NCBI RefSeq assembly: GCF_905475395.1
Contig: NC_058338.1
Span: 35,532,935-35,596,934 of the forward strand
Direction: 5' to 3'
Length of the DNA stretch: 64,000 nt
Origin: Chrysoperla carnea
Lineage: Eukaryota > Arthropoda > Insecta > Neuroptera > Chrysopidae
Positions 52,060 to 62,879 of this stretch are shown in pieces. Each line of letters begins with the position of its first letter. The stretch's first letter is position 1. The notes under the pieces are model-generated. The model had not been told where the DNA came from. It did not search any database and saw nothing but the letters and a program-made list of their open reading frames with translations. The position numbers and the translations under genes are program-made.

Positions 52060-52590
52060 TTATTATACCATGTATAAATGAAATATATCAAGGTATACTT
52101 AGTTTGTAACGCTTAAAAACATTGATGCTACGAAGAAAATATTGGTATAGGTGTTCATAAAATCACCCAACTAGTCCATTTCCGGTTGTTTATCTGTCCG
52201 TCTGTCAACACGATAACTCAAAAAAGAAAAGAGATATCAAACTGAAATAGCGTGCTAAGGACATAAAAAGTGAGGTCAAGTTCGTAAATGAGCAACATAG
52301 ATCAATTGGGTCTTGGGATCGTAGGATCCATCTTGTAAATAGTTAGAGATATAGAGATTGAACAAAAATATAAGACATTTTTTCGTACACATCATTGTTT
52401 ACCCGTGAGGTCGCAAATTAGAACAAATATAGTATGCATACATATTGTATTATATCAACTGAGGGTGTGAGAAAAAAGATACTCTTATAACTTTGTGTGT
52501 AAGTATCTTTCTTTACTTACTTTGCTCAATTAACATTGTCTATACATGGTATTACAATTAACTCAGTCAATTTATTGTTTCCACTTGTAT
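52060..52590 (-). repeat. R1 interspersed repeat, near-complete reverse copy
   Basis: Read in reverse complement it begins CAAGTGGAAACAATAAATTG and contains GGGTAAACAATGATGTGTAC, ATTTACAAGATGGATCC, AATTGATCTATGTTGCTCAT, GACAGACGGACAGAT, AATGGACTAGTTGGGTG and AGCGTTACAAACTAAGTATA, ending near TTATACATGGTATAA. This matches the copy at 18867-19475 over almost its whole length. Confidence 0.8.
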
Positions 52591-53139
52591 TATATACCTA
52601 TAGTTACTTTAATAAAACAGAAAAGTACTACCTAGAAATTCTAAATAGTCTCCAGTCTCCGGTCCAAAGCCGGAGAGATGGCGACCCTATACTTTAGAGC
52701 AAAAGTAAAATTTATTTTCTACAATATTGCTTATAATTAAAAATTTAGTATTTTTGACGATACTTGAAATCGAGATATTTGGTAAATTAGAAAAAGAAAT
52801 TATATTTTTGGCAAATAAAACGCATTGAAAATAAAATAATCACAATATGATTGTTATCATTCCATTTTTGTAATGAAATGCGAATGTATGTAAGTTTGTT
52901 TTATATAATGAAATAACAATATATTTTACTATATCCGATAGGAGGTAAACAACATGCTTATGCATAAAAAATAATGAACGAAAAGTATTTAAACTAAGCA
53001 GATCAATGCAATAATTTACATCTTAATTGAATTATCTATATAATGGGTTGAGGGCTTATGAATGAATAACTTTGCATTAATTGCTAAAGTCATGGTTACT
53101 TTACTAAATAAACATTATTATCAATATGAAAAATACAGG

Positions 53140-53685
53140 TGAAAACATACAATTGACTGAGGTTATTGTTGAACTAACCTGTATAGAAAGTGTAAAATGT
53201 GAGTGCTTACATTATTTATAATAATTAAAAACTTAGAAAATTTTAGAAAACCAACACAATTATGGTGGCCTTTCGGCTGCTTTTTGTTTTGGTTTTCAAT
53301 TTCATTTTATTAAAAAATTTTCAAAATTATTTTCTAAACTTTTTCATAAAGCCACTCACAAGTTGAAGCTATCTGCAAAATTGTGTTAACGAAAAAATTA
53401 TTCATACAAAAGTTGTTTATTTTTTATAAAGAACATTTTTATATTTAAACTTGATGTTCTATCCCTAACAGTCTGTTGTCCATTTACATTTTGGACAGAT
53501 GGGCAGATGAGCAGGCGGATAATCGTTACAAACTTGGGAATAAAATTAGTATACCTGGATATATATTTCGTTTTTAAGCGTTACAAATTTGGGAATAATC
53601 TATATTAATTATTATTATTAGTATACCTATATTAAAGGTATATTAGTATATACCTTTCATATATACAGGGTATAAACATAAGAGA
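53140..53685 (+). repeat. R1 interspersed repeat, third long copy
   Basis: The head GTGAAAACATACAATTGACTG, the middle GATGTTCTATCCCTAACAG and the tail (CGTTACAAACTTGGGAATAA, CATATATACAGGGTATAA) match family R1. The AGCGTTACAAA(C/T)TTGGGAATAA segment is directly duplicated (about 53525 and 53575). The interior around 53190-53400 resembles the fragment at 594-830 more than the copy at 18867. Confidence 0.7.
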
Positions 53686-54218
53686 AATTAAAAATTATGT
53701 CACGGTATCCAAGAAATAATTTGAAAATTATGCATATCATATATAATTTTAGGAATGATGCTTCGATAATTTTAAAAACCAACTTCGTCAATATTTTACA
53801 AGCTTTTATTCAACTTGCAGTATTTGTTTTATGTACTCCTTGAAATTCGTTCACAAATCAAAGCTAGAAAAGTATTATATTTACGATCATTAGTATATGC
53901 CATTACTTTCGCCTACGAAAATTCTATTCAAGCCAGGGTAAATTTGGCTGAAGTGACCTCTTACCCATCAACGATGAGCTCATTCAATAATATCCAATAC
54001 AATTTTTTCAATTAAAAACCATTTATTTACATGGTATTGAATTTTTACTTGGCAATATTATGTGTAGCCCAAGTGTAGCCCTTAGAAGCACGTATGTGAA
54101 AATACGATTTATGTTAACAAGAACATCGTTAATGTTTTAAAGGTATGCAAAAATCTTTATTTTATCGAATTGTTAAAATCAATTTTTTTTCTCCCTGAAA
54201 TCATTCAGTTCAATAAAT

Positions 54219-54293
54219 ATGGTGGAAGCGCAAGAAAATAAATAGTATAATAATAATTATTATATTATGAAATGTTATCTGCGCTTCCACCAT
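54219..54293. mobile_element. 75-bp hairpin element
   Basis: Perfect 14-bp inverted ends ATGGTGGAAGCGCA and TGCGCTTCCACCAT enclose a second, AT-only palindrome (TAGTATAATAATAATTATTATA). It may be a very small MITE or a structured RNA-forming hairpin; no target duplication is evident. Confidence 0.6.
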
Positions 54294-54620
54294 CAAAGAT
54301 TTTTTGGTAAATCGTGAATCGTAAACATCGGCCAAATTTTATAAATTTTTTCAAATGTTTCAATTCAATCTTAGGTATTGTGTGAAAATCACGCCCAAAG
54401 ATTCCGAACAGAAATACATACCAAACTAATAAAAGCGTATTAAAATAGTATTTTTAATAACAGGTTGTATCTTAAGATAGGAAGAAGACAGGAGTATCTT
54501 TGGTACCTCAAAGTCATATTTTAAGAAATATTACACTATATATAGAGGTATAAAGATGTAATTAAAATTTTAGTATATTTAATACCATAAGTAATTGTTA
54601 TACGCGTTCAACAGAAGGTA

Positions 54621-54656
54621 TATAAAACCCCCAGAATTGTTAAATAATTTGTTAGT
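54621..54656 (+). promoter_or_regulatory. Core promoter of the 54.7-kb cuticle-type gene
   Basis: TATAAA at 54621-54626 is followed 33 nt later by an initiator-like TTAGTTT (A at 54654), giving a predicted 5' UTR of about 35 nt before the ATG at 54689. Confidence 0.65.
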
Positions 54657-54688
54657 TTTACTTTAGATAATCTTAATTAACAAGCATC

Positions 54689-56571
54689 ATGTTCAGACTA
54701 GTAAGCACCATTCTTTTCATTGATTTATTTTTCCATACTTTTCTTCATATTAAACAACCTTCAAGCTTAATGCTTTCATAACACCATTCTTAAAACATAA
54801 TATTAACAAAATTATTAACTGCTTAATTTAGAATCATAAATATCTTATAAACACATTCCCATATTAAGATTTCATATTCAATTATTCACCCATTCTGATT
54901 ATTAGACAAATTTCCAATTTTATAAAATAGCTTTCGTTATAAAAAAGTTTTCCTCAAATTTGAAAACCTTTAAATATTCCAATTTTAAGTATTTATTATC
55001 AAAATTAAAAATTACCAAAATTTGGCCTTCAGTCTAGAAAATATGTCAGCACTCTGACCTGAACGACATACATATCCATAATTAGAACAATTTAAACCTT
55101 CTTTAATAATTTTCATTTACATTTATTCACATTCAACCGGAACAAAATTGATAAATAGGGTACGATTTTTATGTATTTTAGGGCAGAGTGTTAAAAAAAG
55201 TCTGTATCCTAATTTAAATTCAATCGTTTCGAATTCAATGTAAAGCAACACGTATTTTCATAATCAGTAACATCAAATGAATTCAAATTCACCTCAGCAC
55301 CTATACCACTTATTCTATTTCTTAAAATATCCTCTTTTAATATTTAATTTAAACTTAAGAGCTATTATAGTATTTTAGATACGTTAAAATATTTTTCTTT
55401 GTAGATATCTTTCATTTGTCTTCTAAGTTGTGTTTTTGCTGCACCTGGATACCTAGGTGGTTTGGGATTGGGTGGTTACGGAGGTTTAGCAGCAGCACCA
55501 GCATTAATCCATGCACCAGCAATAGCAGTAGCTCATCCAGTTGCAGGAGCTACAAGTTATGTACGCTTCACCAAAATAACTCCTCCAGAACCAGCTATAG
55601 CAGTTGCTCATGCTCCAATTGCTGTGGCTGCTCAGCCAATCATTCAAAAGGTAAGTGAAGTAGCATAAAGAAAGAAATTTGACTCTGAGGAATTTAGTTT
55701 AAAAAACTAAAATCCTCATTCCTATCAAAATCATTCGAATTTTTATTGAACTAGAATTGTTCCTAATGGCAATAAGCTCATAACACAAGAAGTGTCGTGA
55801 AGAATGTCATTCATTACTCTTTTTAAAGAGTAAAAAAAAATATTACCTTTTTAGAGTTAGCTATATATAACAATAAATTAAAGCTAAGGCTACTCAGATA
55901 ACGTAGGCTCAAGAAAAATTTTCTTATTTTTAATTCATAAAATATTTTTTCTAATCTCTTGCCTAGGTAGGGCATATTTTGGTAGTTTATATCTTAAGTA
56001 ACTCAATTTCATGCAATTTTTAAAGATCAAGTTAGAAAAACATTGGCTGTAAGCCCGAAAAGCAATTCTTGTGGAACATTAAATAGGATTGACTATATTC
56101 TGGAATACAATATTGTATGTTCTTCTTGCATACACTTTTTACACTCGACGAAACTAGAAAAGGGTATTGTTATACTAGATAGCAATATCCTTTTCTTCTT
56201 TCTCCCCGTGAAAGTAGCGTATACAAAAAAAAAAAACAACAACAACAACAACAAACATCATTATTTCAAAAAAATTTTTATTCCATTATTTTTATGAATT
56301 GGCGGATAGCTTCGTTATTTGAAATCTCAGAGCCGCGGATGAAAACAAGTAGCAAGTAATGTTGTAGAGCATTATAATGTGCTTTTCATTTCATTAAAAA
56401 TAACATTTGGATATTGTTTTTTAGACAATTTTAGCACCACAATCATATGGACTTACTGGACTCAGTGGAATTGGACTTCATGGAGGTTATGGACTTGGTG
56501 GAATTGGACTTCATGGAGGTTATGGACTTGGTGGTCTGGGACTACTTGGTCATGGTGGATATCATATCTAA
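54689..56571 (+). CDS. Small secreted cuticle-type protein (Ala/Val/Pro then Gly-Leu-rich)
   Basis: Three coding exons (54689-54700, 55405-55650, 56425-56571) encode 134 residues, with both introns GT-AG and phase 0. The tiny first exon, M-F-R-L, joins I-S-F-I-C-L-L-S-C-V-F-A to form a signal peptide with predicted cleavage before A-P-G-Y-L-G-G. The mature protein has an Ala/Pro/His/Val region (A-P-A-I-A-V-A-H-P-V), then S-Y-V-R-F-T-K-I-T-P-P-E-P and Q-P-I-I-Q-K at the exon 2 end. Exon 3 opens T-I-L-A-P and carries two copies of G-I-G-L-H-G-G-Y-G-L-G. No chitin-binding R&R consensus is visible. The composition is that of insect low-complexity cuticular proteins (Ala/Pro class); this is inference from composition. 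It is a paralogue of the gene at 61341-62662, in the same orientation. Confidence 0.88.
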
Positions 56572-56635
56572 ATAGACTACATGCAACAACACTAAATTAA
56601 TTACCTAAAAAAAATATGAGTAGATTTAATTTTTA

Positions 56636-56641
56636 AATAAA
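56636..56641 (+). promoter_or_regulatory. Polyadenylation signal of the 54.7-kb gene
   Basis: AATAAA lies 65 nt after the stop codon at 56571. Confidence 0.55.
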
Positions 56642-59600
56642 TATATTTATTTATGTAAATAATATTATTGTTTTTATTTTATACCTAAACTTTTATTAAA
56701 TATTTCGCAGAGAAAGACATGAAACGAACAACCTAGTCACTTTACAAGTAAAAATTTGTGAATGAATGATTTGTGATCAATATTTAAGTAAAAAATATTG
56801 ATCACAAATCATTCGTCAATTTACCAACTAGAAACAGTAAAGTCAGATATCGATTTCGCACGATAGACACTTTACGCAGTATTCAAGCCAGCCGAGGTGT
56901 TTTGAGGCCCTTAAAATGCATACTTGAAAAAAAATACAAACAAAAATACTTGAATAAAATGAGTTTCGCAATGAACTCAATAACCCTTTAAAAAACGAGC
57001 AAATGGGGCGACAGAATACTGAAGTAAAGTAAAAATAGGGACAAATTTCTATTAGAAGGTTATTTATAAAATAAAAAATAACTTTTGTTTGAATATTTTT
57101 ACGTAAACTTAATAAATACAGAGTATAAATATATAGTGCAAAAACAAGTTATACATATTAAATAAGGTTGTAATATAAGTTTTCCTCTATCTCTTACGAG
57201 TTATGAACGTGGAACGCCAACACCAGTTATACAGAGCTACTAATTTATCTCCTTCGCTGCGATGTTACATCTACGACCGGATGAAAATGTCACATAAGTA
57301 GGTTCTTTCTACTATATGCCCTTTCCCAAATTATTTAAAAAAACGTTTCAAAAGTTTTGATTCTGACAATTCAAAGTATACCCCAATAATCAAAGTATGC
57401 CCTTTTCCCCACATTGATAACTATTAAACTATTTACCATTTGGAAATATGAATTATTTTTTATTAGAAAAGTAACACCCATTTTCAATATGTATATAAAA
57501 AATAATTGACATATATTGAATGTAATTTGCTTGAATAAACGCATTGATATTGCTTCTATGTGAACAGAGTACTATATTATGTAATAGTACTTATTTTCTT
57601 TCAATACATTAAAAAGTAATAATGAAAATCATTAATACCGAGTGTCCTGATTGGTTTCCAATTAAATAGTTAGAATTAGCTAAGAAGATTTTACAAACAA
57701 CAACTTTATAATAACTGATGGTAGAAATATTTGGTATGGGTACTTGGCTGAATAATTTTCTGTTTTATATAAAATCACCGCGTTCTTCAAGAAGGAATTT
57801 TCTAGGTTTTCTTCTTCTTACATTCGGTGAGCGTACGTTGTCTATTTGATATTCTGTAGAGATTGCTGTATTTTATAGGAAACAACTATATTTTTGGATA
57901 ATAATTTCGAGACCGTGCAAATATTCCCATAAAGGATCAAAATATCAAAGTTATAAGAATGTAGAATTTTCGAAGGTAATTAAAAAATTTACACAAGTAA
58001 TTTGTACGAATTACTTATAAAATCATTATTTGTAAAAATTTACACAAAATTTATATATACTGAATTATTAACTTTCTTATCTAACACTATAAGAAACACA
58101 GATTATGCCAAATATAATATTTAAATTTTGATTTCGAATTCGATATGTTTTTAAAGCTCCGTCCATTTGACAAAACACAATTGCCTAAATTTTTTTGAGA
58201 TCCTGTACTTTATGTTCGTAATACAATTATTATATTGAAAGCTTTTTTGAGGTCATGTAAACAATTCCTTTTAAAAAAAAATATTTTACAGTACTATGTT
58301 GTCATTATTAAGTAAATGAGGTATTTTATGAATTTAATAGTTATTCAGATTGACATGTAACATTCATCAAAGTCTAATTTTTCGACATTTTAAGGACAAC
58401 GAAATACTATTATTGTTTAAAAACTTTGTTACTAGGTAGGTAATTGCTCAATAAACAACGAAAACATTGAAATGAACCCTAAATAATTACAGATAAAAGA
58501 GTTCCCTCAAGTCCCGTTTCAAAAACATTGAAATAGCAGTGAACTTTGAATTATGTTTCAAACTGGTATAATTTGTAAACTAACGGCGATCCATTCATTA
58601 TACGAAAAACGTATCTAGAAGGTTATACCTTTATGAACTAAGATGACTATCGTTTACTTATTTTGAAATTTAAGTTATAAATCTGAAAAATTAACATTTT
58701 TTTAACAAATAATGCTAAATCTGATGATCGAACTCTACCACCCTGGATACCAATTCCTACCTTTTTACATCGCCCAAGTGTAAAGCTAAAAACTTGATAT
58801 AACCATTTACTAAGAATATATGAAAAAAGATAAAACAACGCAGCAAAGATACTGTAACAGCAAACAAAGACGGGTACCGCAAGTGGGTCCCTAGCACAAG
58901 TAATTAAATAAATAATTATCCTATAATTTTATATATCAATTGGTATATTGAAACCAGATTATTTTTTTAGACATATATGTGAATACTTTAAATGAATTTG
59001 ATTTGATTGCTTCATATTAATTACTAAAAGAATTCATTATGTTGGAAATAACCAATTATATATATATTTATAAATCTGGCTCTCGATTTTATTAAAATAG
59101 ATTCCATTAAAATAATATCAATTTAAGGTATAAACTAGTATATAATTTTTGGATCTTATTTCAAATGTACGAATATAATCTATTGAACTAATTGAAATCT
59201 AAACTGATTACTAAAAAGCTAAGAAAGACAGTGGAAACTTTAAGTGAGAAGATCACCCAGAAAACCCGGTTTGGTCACTCAGAAAACCCGGATTTATCAG
59301 TGAAGATAAATGATAGCATCAACAGAAAATTGAAAATTATAACCGAAAATATACCGCCAATAAGTATTAATCCACCTTAATGGACGCAATGATATAAGAC
59401 TTTATAATGTGGGTATAGAATCGTTTTTCCAAATAATGTGAACCCAATTCGAGAGGCATTATTTTTGTGGTTAAAAAAACTGATATCGTAAACCAAATTT
59501 TTCAAAAATTTTAAGCTAAAAAAATAAGAAATCCTTGTGGTACAGATCTATTTTTTCTGTGGTACTTTATTTAATTTGCCGTTTTATCAAAATATATTTT

Positions 59601-61240
59601 CAAGAGTCTTTGAAATATTAGGTAAAAATCCTTATATTTTTTTGCTGATTTTGCTGAATAAAATATACTTTTAAGAAAGAAAATTATCTGTTTTAGTGTA
59701 GTTTGAACGTCGAAAACTCGTATTTTTAGTTTTCAAGCTATAATTATGCATAGGTAACTTTTATATTATAATGAGTGAAATTTGAGTGTTTTTTTTGAAA
59801 TGGATCGACCTGAAAACATAAAGTTCTGCCTCTACCAGGCAGCAATTTTTACAAAGCAATGCTTTAAACTAGTATCTAATATAATTCGGGTAGTAAAAAT
59901 AACATCAAATGTTATAATTATGGAAATATTTTGATATCTATCTTAGATGTAATCTCTAGGGTGTAATTACATCGCAAAAATGGAAAACTGTCAAGGGCTA
60001 CCACTCGGATGTTGACAAAAACATTTAATTGCAATCATTATTCTTTTATGTGAGTGAAAAATCAAATAATGTATCTAGATCAATTAATTACCTTTAAAAT
60101 TAATCTTTACATGTATAGGTATTCGTTAATTACTTTTAAATATATGTTTTCTTTAATTAGATAATGAAGTTCTTTCTCAAAATTTGGTATTACAAGGTGT
60201 GGTTGTTTTTCAGAATACATTCTTATTTGCATATTTTTCTTCTATACTTTATAAAAAACTATAATTTTGTTACGCCATATCTTGCCTTCAATTTTTTTAA
60301 ATTTTGATATAAAGATACTCATAAATCATGCTTACTCCCCACGAAATATTCCCAACGCCGTTTTCAGGCCACTTAGAAAATATACCCAGATTCTTTTATC
60401 AATTAATCTTCCGTATCTCAGTCCCTACAAAAGGAAACAGTGACTAAAGCCAACTGAAATGTTACGACAAAAGAGTGTTTCTTTAAGACATAGTATGCTA
60501 TTTTACAGTTTATGTACTAATGCAGTTGGCTTAAGTCTATTTTCGCGCTGATAGCGTCATTTGCGATTCCCTAATTTTTGAAGGTGATCCCAACAGTATA
60601 TTATCCTGTAATATATAGTTGTTATGTCGACTAGGTTCTTGCAATCACTGAGTGTCTTTGCCTCACTACTTTTTATCTTCGGTCACAGATAGAACCTCTG
60701 AATTATATACCAACGCATTGCCATCTGGTCATCGTCATAGTTCAAGATGCAATAGTATTGTTGATGTCTCTTCTCTTTTAATTAATGAGCTGAGAGTAAT
60801 TCCACGTTAAGAGTAAAATTTTATTGGAATTAAATATAGAAAAATTGGTGTGATAGACCTTTCTGCCACGATAAGAGCTGTCACACCAAATTTTCCTGAA
60901 AATGGATAAAATTTGCAATAAAATGGTTTCTTACAAATTAATTTCCATGAAAGTGCAAAGTACTTGTAAGTATTAAAATTTTAAATTAAAATGTAATCCG
61001 AAAACCACAGCAAAACGCTCCTTTTTTAATTTGTCAAACTATTTTTTTGATTGTTCATAAATATTAAATAGGTAGACCAACTTTGAAATAGTATGAATAT
61101 ACAAAATAAACTATATAATAAGACCAAGAATGTTGTGTTCAAAGAAAAAATTTATTTATGGTATTGAGTACAACTTACGAAGTGTGACTTGAAGAATGTG
61201 AAATATGGTTTAGCAGTTGTATATTTCACATAAGATGATA
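56642..61240. other. Gene-free stretch between the two small cuticle-type genes
   Basis: No coding exon is recognised. A perfect hairpin (56764-56814) lies just past the upstream gene. A short inverted pair (AAAATTGGTGTGA near 60841 with TCACACCAAATTTT near 60881) could form a hairpin of about 54 nt. Short AGAAAACCCGG duplications occur near 59258 and 59280. Otherwise the stretch is AT-rich intergenic sequence. Confidence 0.55.
56764..56814. repeat. Perfect 22-bp inverted repeat
   Basis: GAATGATTTGTGATCAATATTT and its exact reverse complement are separated by seven bases. No larger terminal repeat is evident, so it may be a hairpin left by a small MITE or a structured element in the downstream flank of the cuticle-type gene. 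Confidence 0.85.
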
Positions 61241-61245
61241 TTATA

Positions 61246-61280
61246 TATAAACCTCATAAAACATCAAATAACCAATCAGT
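61246..61280 (+). promoter_or_regulatory. Core promoter of the 61.3-kb cuticle-type gene
   Basis: TATAAA at 61246-61251 and ATCAGTT (A of TCAGT at 61278) are 32 nt apart, the same pair and spacing as at 40876-40910. The predicted 5' UTR is 63 nt, to the ATG at 61341. Confidence 0.8.
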
Positions 61281-61340
61281 TATATAAATTACTTGACAAA
61301 ATCTAATCAAAATTTCAAAATTTCTTAGAAAAATATTAAC

Positions 61341-62662
61341 ATGTGGACTCTAGTAAGACTTTAGAATAATACAAATATAATATAAGCACTAACCATTTAC
61401 AGTATCAATGTCCTTTTTCACAAGTGATTACAAAAAGGGGGAAACTTCGTATATGACTCGTTATGGTGTATCTAAAACATTTTTATTTGGAAAAATTCTG
61501 AAAAATAGAACGTTTACTCTTGCGGAGCTCCGAAAATTTTGGCTTGCGTCACAATCTTAAAATTGATAAGATAATAATAATTAAATAAATAGAAAAGCGA
61601 AGAGTTTCGACACCTAACATAACCGCTGGTGGTTATTTTAGACAAAGTTTCGAACTAGGGTTTTTTGTTATTTAATTATCTTCTAGAATAATACAAAAAA
61701 AGGATAATATTTAATTTTAAGATTGTTATACACACAAAATTTAATTAAAAAAGAAAAAAAATATTTTCGATTCACGATAACTAAGCCACCATACCAATTG
61801 TACTCCTCTTAATGATCACTTGTGAAAAAGAGCCTGAAATTGATTATAAATAAACGCATTGGCATAACTAGCCAATGCTATTTAAGGATTTATGTAAATT
61901 AAAAGTTATAATACGAGATTATTCGAAAGCTAAATAAAATTTTTATATTTATAGTTCTGCTTCGCATTATTCTTAAATTCAGTATTTGCTGCGCCTGGTT
62001 ACCTCGGTTATGGCGGTTATGGCGGTTATGGTGGTATAAGCGCTATACCTGCGATTTCTGCATTGCCTACAATAGCACACGCTCCAGCTATAGCAGCAGT
62101 TCCAGCTATCGCAGCTGCGGTACCAGTTGCTACAGGCCCTGTTGTATCTAAAACTGAATATCATATTTCTCATCCACCATCTGCTCCTAGAATTGCAGCA
62201 ATTAAGGTAAGATTTATAATGTTCTCAGTCAAACTTAATTAAAAAGCGAATTTCATTATTCCATTCCAAGAAAAGTTTCATTGTTCACAACCACAAAATA
62301 AATTTCTATAATTTTTATAAAACTAAAATTGAATGTCAATTACCGAGTATTAATATTTGTAATGTTTTTCAATTTTTACAGACAGTTGCACCTGCAATTG
62401 CAATCCAACCAGCTATTCATATTCCACAACCAATTATCCAAAAGGTATAATATCTCTATTTTTTACTTATCATAAACTTGGAGACATTTTAGAAAATTTA
62501 ATAAACTTGACATATCTTTTACAGACAATTTTACCAGCAGCTCCAGCGATAGCAATTGGGCATTCTGGCCTTGGTGGTCTTGGTCTTGGTGGACTTGGGC
62601 TTTCTGGATTTGGACATTATGGATTTGGACATTCTGGACTTGCGTCAACAATTCATATTTAA
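61341..62662 (+). CDS. Small secreted cuticle-type protein with duplicated internal exon
   Basis: Four coding exons (61341-61352, 61955-62206, 62382-62444, 62525-62662), all phase 0 and GT-AG, encode 154 residues. Exon 1, M-W-T-L, plus F-C-F-A-L-F-L-N-S-V-F-A forms the signal peptide. The mature start A-P-G-Y-L-G-Y-G-G matches the paralogue's A-P-G-Y-L-G-G. Exon 2 is Ala/Pro/Ile-rich and ends I-A-A-I-K. Exon 3 (21 codons) runs from T-V-A-P-A to Q-P-I-I-Q-K, and exon 4 opens T-I-L-P-A before a Gly/Leu/Phe/His-rich tail (G-F-G-H-Y, G-F-G-H-S). In the paralogue at 54689 a single Q-P-I-I-Q-K / T-I-L-A-P junction joins exons 2 and 3, so this gene has an extra internal exon. The first exon was placed by its ATG, donor, promoter distance and match to the paralogue. 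Likely extracellular cuticle component (inference). Confidence 0.87.
61412..61830. repeat. Inverted 16-mer pair in intron 1 of the 61.3-kb gene
   Basis: CTTTTTCACAAGTGAT near 61412 and its complement ATCACTTGTGAAAAAG near 61815 lie about 400 bases apart within the intron. They could be the ends of an inserted element, but similarity fades quickly inward and no target duplication is visible. Confidence 0.4.
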
Positions 62663-62871
62663 AATCAAACTAGTCAATTTTGTTAATTGTTGAAAAGTAT
62701 TACTATAAGAACAAATTGTATTGTATAGGCCAAACAAACGATTTAAAAAAAATTATTGCCAGTAAGTTTCTTTTTATTTATGATTAATTTAATTTTTATT
62801 AATTTAATTTTATTTATAATTAATTTATTTATGATTTTATCAATTTAATTTATGATTAATATAATATACAC

Positions 62872-62877
62872 AATAAA
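62872..62877 (+). promoter_or_regulatory. Candidate polyadenylation signal of the 61.3-kb gene
   Basis: The first AATAAA after the stop codon is 210 nt downstream, after an AT-only imperfect tandem (about 62769-62860; words TTATTTATGATTAATTTAAT repeated with variation). A non-canonical site closer to the stop is possible. Confidence 0.35.
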
Positions 62878-62879
62878 TT

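Larger units (their letters stand above)
42730..54615. other. 12-kb gene desert with repeat fragments
   Basis: No coding exon is supported. The interval contains mobile-element fragments (43040-43360, 44070-44640, 45143-45611), the short Harbinger-type MITE (48859-48977), a 16-bp tandem (48268-48313), an R2 copy (50380-50517), two R1 copies (52060-52590 and 53140-53685) and a small hairpin element (54219-54293). A tiny frame with a TATA-like upstream sequence at 47226 is discussed as a finding only. Confidence 0.6.
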
